Assembly: GCF_024343615.1 (NCBI RefSeq)
Contig: NZ_RJUB01000009.1
Span: forward strand, 1-64,000
Direction: 5' to 3'
Origin: Ferruginibacter sp. HRS2-29
GTDB lineage: Bacteria > Bacteroidota > Bacteroidia > Chitinophagales > Chitinophagaceae
Length of the DNA stretch: 64,000 nucleotides
Shown: one piece after another, positions 60,852-64,000 of the stretch
Layout of the letters: every line of letters begins with the position of its first letter
Numbering within the stretch: position 1 is the first letter of the stretch
Program-made: the position numbers and the translations under genes
Notes under the pieces: model-generated
Databases searched by the model: none
Told to the model about the DNA's origin: nothing
Seen by the model: only the letters and a program-made list of their open reading frames with translations

Positions 60852-61403
60852 TCAGCTGTTCTCTTCATTTGACCGCATGAGTTCCACTTCACAATTGATG
60901 TATACATCTTCACTTACTACCACGCCGCCCGCTTCCATGGCCGCATTCCAGGTAAGTCCCCAGTCTTTACGGTTGATCTTGCCATTAATAGTGAACCCTG
61001 CTTTTTCATTTCCCCAGGGATCTTTTACCACGCCGCCGAATTCAACATCCAGCTTTATTTTTTTTGTAATGCCTTTGATCGTGAGGTCGCCCCACAGTTC
61101 GTAACTCCCGTCGTTGTCTACATTTTCATACGTGTTGGCGATGAAAGTGATCTGTTTGTGATTTTCCACATCAAAGAAATCCGGGCCTTTCAGGTGCGCA
61201 TCGCGGTCTGCATTGCCGGTACTGATAGAGGAAGGGTCAAGAAAAAAATCAATTTCCGCGGTCATGAAATCATCGCCGGTAGTTAACACATTGGCTTCAA
61301 ATGTATCGAAGCTGCCTTTAACATTGGATATCATCAGGTGTTTGATCTTAAAACCGATCTCAGTATGTGTTGGGTCTATCACCCATTTTGATTTGGTAGA
61401 CAT
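60852..61403 (-). CDS. YceI-family protein
   Basis: 183 aa, no signal peptide. YceI lipocalin-like fold: KWVIDPTHTEIGFKIKHLMI, SNVKGSFDTFEANV, STGNADRDAHLKGPDFFDVE, YELWGDLTIKGITKKIKLDV and KAGFTINGKINRKDWGLTWN. Members bind polyisoprenoid or amide ligands; E. coli YceI is periplasmic but this form appears cytoplasmic. Monocistronic with its own terminator. Confidence 0.95.
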   Translation of the reverse strand: MSTKSKWVIDPTHTEIGFKIKHLMISNVKGSFDTFEANVLTTGDDFMTAEIDFFLDPSSISTGNADRDAHLKGPDFFDVENHKQITFIANTYENVDNDGSYELWGDLTIKGITKKIKLDVEFGGVVKDPWGNEKAGFTINGKINRKDWGLTWNAAMEAGGVVVSEDVYINCEVELMRSNEENS

Positions 61404-61553
61404 GATCTATGGTTAAAATTGTTAAAAAATGAAAGTATTGCAATATAGAATATTATCAAATCAACTGTACATAATAATAAGGTTACCAGTTGGCTTTTGA
61501 CAGAATTGATGTATCAAAATGGCCGGTAAGTACATCCGTATATGTTAAAGCCA

Positions 61554-61582
61554 TTGATTTTGAGCAATTTTTATTACCTTTG
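61554..61582 (+). promoter_or_regulatory. Promoter with long leader upstream of the NlpC/P60 gene
   Basis: TTG at 61554-61556, 18 nt, then TACCTTTG at 61575-61582: nearly the full Bacteroidota consensus. The next ATG is 147 nt downstream at 61729, so the mRNA leader would be about 140 nt, A-rich, containing TAACACGAGACTAAGTCG and a stretch CGTACATACGTG that can pair with TTTACGTATG over the start codon. The rest of the 325-bp gap holds no gene. Confidence 0.5.
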
Positions 61583-61728
61583 CGCAGTTTTAAGAGAGAA
61601 TATTTTTTTAATTTGTTTGTAGGACAGGAATAACAGAAAGGGATTTAACAACAGGTAATTCAAGATTTTAAAGGAGAGTAAATAACACGAGACTAAGTCG
61701 TACATACGTGTAAACCCAAATTTTACGT

Positions 61729-62424
61729 ATGAAAAACTTGTTTTTTGTTTCTATTGCTATCAGCATTTTTTCAGGAACATCATTGAGCGCAGCAGCTCAG
61801 CCTGCACCAAGGTTCATCACCGGAATTGAATTCCGCAACGATGCTTCTGCTGCCGGTACAGATAATATCATCACCGCTTCACAGGTAAGCATCGCTCCAC
61901 CGGTTTTACCGGTACGTGCTTCCGCCACAGCGTCGGGTAGCCTTATGGCGACTGAAAGCTGCAACCGTTTACAATTCAAGTTTGCACAAATACTGGAAAG
62001 GGAAGTTGAAACATTGACCAATCTGACTCTGTTGAACTTTATTGATGATTGGTGGGGTACGCGTTACCGTTATGGCGGCACTACCCGTGCAGGAATTGAT
62101 TGCAGCGCATTTGTGGGATTACTGATGAGTTCGGTATACGGGTTAAGGCTCCCACGCACAGCCCGCGATATTTATGCAGCTTCAGAAAAAATAGCGAAGG
62201 AAGATATGCTGGAAGGTGATATGGTCTTCTTCAACACCCGGGGAGGCGTAAGCCACGTAGGCTTCTATCTTGGTGGCGGCTATTTTGTACATGCCAGCGT
62301 AAGCAGCGGCGTTACCATCAGCAACCTGGATGAAAGTTATTATTCTAAAAAATTCATTGGCGCCGCAAGGACAGTGGAAACGGCAGAAATGGCCAGACTT
62401 CAGCTTCAACCGGCAGTGCGTTAG
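61729..62424 (+). CDS. Secreted NlpC/P60-family peptidoglycan endopeptidase
   Basis: 231 aa. Signal peptide (MKNLFFVSIAISIFSGTSLS ... AAAQP). Catalytic triad in the C-terminal domain: Cys125 in AGIDCSAFVGLLM, His176 in GGVSHVGFYLGGG and His188 in FVHASVSSG. The phrase WWGTRYRYGGTTRAGIDCSA is the family start. It should cleave stem peptides of the wall. The 140-residue linker (FITGIEFRNDASAAGTDNII) has no known domain. Confidence 0.95.
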   Translation: MKNLFFVSIAISIFSGTSLSAAAQPAPRFITGIEFRNDASAAGTDNIITASQVSIAPPVLPVRASATASGSLMATESCNRLQFKFAQILEREVETLTNLTLLNFIDDWWGTRYRYGGTTRAGIDCSAFVGLLMSSVYGLRLPRTARDIYAASEKIAKEDMLEGDMVFFNTRGGVSHVGFYLGGGYFVHASVSSGVTISNLDESYYSKKFIGAARTVETAEMARLQLQPAVR

Positions 62425-62442
62425 AATGGACAATTGATAATT

Positions 62443-62550
62443 GATAATGGATAATGGATAATGGATAATGGATAATGGATTCTTTCAGTTTGAAGTAATC
62501 TCATTTTTCTGAACGGCTTTAAATCCGTAAGCATAATTATCCATTATCCA
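62443..62550. repeat. GGATAAT heptamer array and inverted partner
   Basis: Five direct copies of ATAATGG (62443-62479) and, 56 nt later, TAATTATCCATTATCCA (62534-62550), the inverted form, directly before the stop codon of the M1 gene. Between convergent genes. Confidence 0.9.
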
Positions 62551-64000
62551 CTACTTTATTTCTTTAGCAAGAACGTAAAAGTTACTATCCACACTGAATG
62601 TCTTATCACCTTCCGGATACATGCTTAAAGTTTTCCATTGTGCCGTAGGCGTTATCCATCTTGATCCTTTGAAGTTTATCTTTAACGGCATGTTGAACCC
62701 ATCCACACATTCCGCATACCGATAATGCAAGGTGTACCCATCCAGTTTATATTCCAACACCGGCAGGTTCGAATTCCTGAGATATTGGTCAAATACCTTT
62801 TGCAGTTTCTTACCCGACTTTTTGATGATGTAATCTTCTACCTGCCGGGTGGTGACTGTCTGATGATAGAATGTCTTGTTAAGCCCGCGTAAAATTTCCC
62901 TGAACAAAACATCATTGCCGATCAGCTGACGGATGGTATGTATCATATTGGAAGCCTTGTAATAGATATCGGTATCCGGATAATCTTCGTTTACTCCATA
63001 ATGGGTGATCGATGGCTGCTTGTTCTTTACTAGTTTACGCAAGCCTATCTCATACTCCTTCGCCGCTTCTTTTCCATAGTAGTATTCTGTGAACAATGTC
63101 TCGCTGTAATTTGTAAACCCTTCATGCACCCACATGTCTGCAATATCTTTTGTAGTGATGTTATTCGCAAACCATTCATGACCGCTTTCATGAACAAGGA
63201 TGAAATCCCATTTCAGCCCCCAGCCGGTTTTAGAAAGATCGTTGCCAAGGTAACCGTTCCTATAACGATTTCCGTAGGCTACGGCGCTTTGATGCTCCAT
63301 TCCCAGGAAAGGTGTCTCCACCAGTTTATAGCCGTCTGCATAAAAAGGATATGGCCCGAACCAGTGCTCAAAAGCTTTCATCATTAGCGGAGCCTGCACA
63401 AACTGTTTCTTCGCAGAATCAAGATTATATTCCATCACCCAATAATCCATATCCAGCTTTCCTTTTTCCCCTTTGAAAGTTTCGCCAAAATGAACATACT
63501 TGCCTATATAAGGCACGATGTTGTAATTATTGATCGGTGAAATCACTTTCCAGCTATAACGGGTAGTGCCATCACCCAATATTTTTTTTTCAGTCATGCG
63601 GCCATTGCTCACGCCCACGAGGCTGTCGGGTACGATCATATGCATAAGCGCACCACTGTCCGGCTCATCCGATTGTACATCCTTGCAGGGATACCACACA
63701 CTGGCCCCCAATCCCTGGCAGGCTACGGTCATCCATGGAGCACCTTGTTTATCTTTAGTCCATATCCAGCCGCCATCCCAGGGTGCTTTCACCGCTTCTT
63801 TTGGTTTGCCTGAAAAATAGATGAGTACATTTCGTACGCCGGGGCGTATCTTATACATCCTGCTGGTGTCGCGTATCTGCGTGTAAAAAACATTTCCATC
63901 CCTTGTGAAAGAAAGTGACTTTCCATTGCTGACGATACTGTCTATCTGCATCGGCTCCTGCAGATCTATCTGCATCAGTTTTACACCGGCATCGTAATAC
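62551..64000 (-). CDS. M1-family aminopeptidase (C-terminal part, runs off the window)
   Basis: The frame is open from the right edge (YYDAGVKLMQIDLQEP), so the 5' end is missing. Gluzincin motif HESGHEWFANN with the third ligand Glu in HEGFTNYSETLF, and the exopeptidase-type phrase LGMEHQSAVAYGNRY. N-terminal beta-domain phrases (YFSGKPKEAVKAPWDGGWIW, CQGLGASVWYPCKDVQSDEP) match the M1 proteins of Bacteroidota. The C-terminal domain is short, without the ARM-like helical domain of long M1 enzymes. Confidence 0.93.
   Translation of the reverse strand, partial: YYDAGVKLMQIDLQEPMQIDSIVSNGKSLSFTRDGNVFYTQIRDTSRMYKIRPGVRNVLIYFSGKPKEAVKAPWDGGWIWTKDKQGAPWMTVACQGLGASVWYPCKDVQSDEPDSGALMHMIVPDSLVGVSNGRMTEKKILGDGTTRYSWKVISPINNYNIVPYIGKYVHFGETFKGEKGKLDMDYWVMEYNLDSAKKQFVQAPLMMKAFEHWFGPYPFYADGYKLVETPFLGMEHQSAVAYGNRYRNGYLGNDLSKTGWGLKWDFILVHESGHEWFANNITTKDIADMWVHEGFTNYSETLFTEYYYGKEAAKEYEIGLRKLVKNKQPSITHYGVNEDYPDTDIYYKASNMIHTIRQLIGNDVLFREILRGLNKTFYHQTVTTRQVEDYIIKKSGKKLQKVFDQYLRNSNLPVLEYKLDGYTLHYRYAECVDGFNMPLKINFKGSRWITPTAQWKTLSMYPEGDKTFSVDSNFYVLAKEIK

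Noticed and set aside
40284..62550. Word-repeat arrays as CRISPR
   Set aside because: Words are 6-10 bp without unique spacers of constant size, there are no cas genes, and arms are inverted.
1..64000. tRNA, rRNA, insertion sequence, integrase or phage genes
   Set aside because: No T-arm/anticodon-arm combination outside coding sequence, no rRNA-like stretch and no transposase or integrase motif was found on either strand.

Overview
The window looks like a chromosomal segment of a Bacteroidota bacterium, most likely Chitinophagaceae or a close relative. The basis is: a very large SprB-repeat surface protein of the gliding/type IX secretion kind; ECF sigma factors paired with membrane anti-sigma-like proteins; SusC-like sequence signatures; many short signal-peptide lipoproteins; OmpA proteins with thrombospondin type 3 repeats; DUF4412, DUF4397 and DUF885 proteins; and Bacteroidota-type -7 boxes (TAnnTTTG). 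I see no rRNA, tRNA, CRISPR array, integrase, transposase or phage gene. This is ordinary core plus family-specific genome, about 90% coding.

Layout. 1-3003 (minus) is the N-terminal 1001 codons of a giant adhesin with nine 228-bp repeats, running off the left edge. 3168-5035 is an ECF sigma factor and a membrane-bound partner. 5257-10093 holds two SGNH hydrolases, an MBOAT acyltransferase and a glucosaminidase, a probable envelope O-acylation locus. 10248-18821 holds a DUF885 peptidase-like lipoprotein, a universal stress protein, several secreted proteins of unknown function, a TSP3/OmpA porin-like protein and small regulators. 18915-19034 is a dense GTGTACA palindrome array between an HTH regulator and a GH31 glycosidase that is translationally coupled to prmA. 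22360-33420 carries plsY, an M48 protease, dnaG, a TPR protein, a DUF4412 protein and smc. 35251-40284 is histidine catabolism (hutH, hutU) with two paralogous lipoproteins between them. 40407-51000 carries a SNF2 helicase, a GlxA-type regulator, two DinB-like proteins, a cupin, a YpdA-type flavoprotein, an MFS carrier and a lactonase. 51017-57944 carries a GH13 lipoprotein, an OmpA lipoprotein, pepD and a second ECF sigma/anti-sigma/barrel operon. 58253-64000 carries small envelope proteins, an AHSA1 gene remnant, YceI, an NlpC/P60 hydrolase and the C-terminal part of an M1 aminopeptidase that runs off the right edge.

The strongest unexplained signal is not a gene. About twenty intergenic gaps hold arrays of short words of 6-10 bp, a different word family per locus, usually repeated on one side and found again as reverse complement on the other side, so that the whole gap can fold into a hairpin. 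At many loci the arm abuts or contains the stop codon of the flanking gene; the best cases (47303-47353, 53495-53563, 44131-44316) have perfect arms of 22-28 bp. Nine of the fourteen convergent gene pairs carry such an element, but so do several divergent promoters. They look like bidirectional terminators or small non-autonomous repeats, and I know no name for them in this phylum.

Starts were re-chosen where an upstream TTG or extended reading frame was unlikely. In three genes (smc, hutH, the SNF2 gene) the in-frame upstream TTG is the last three bases of a TAnnTTTG -7 promoter box, so it cannot be the start.
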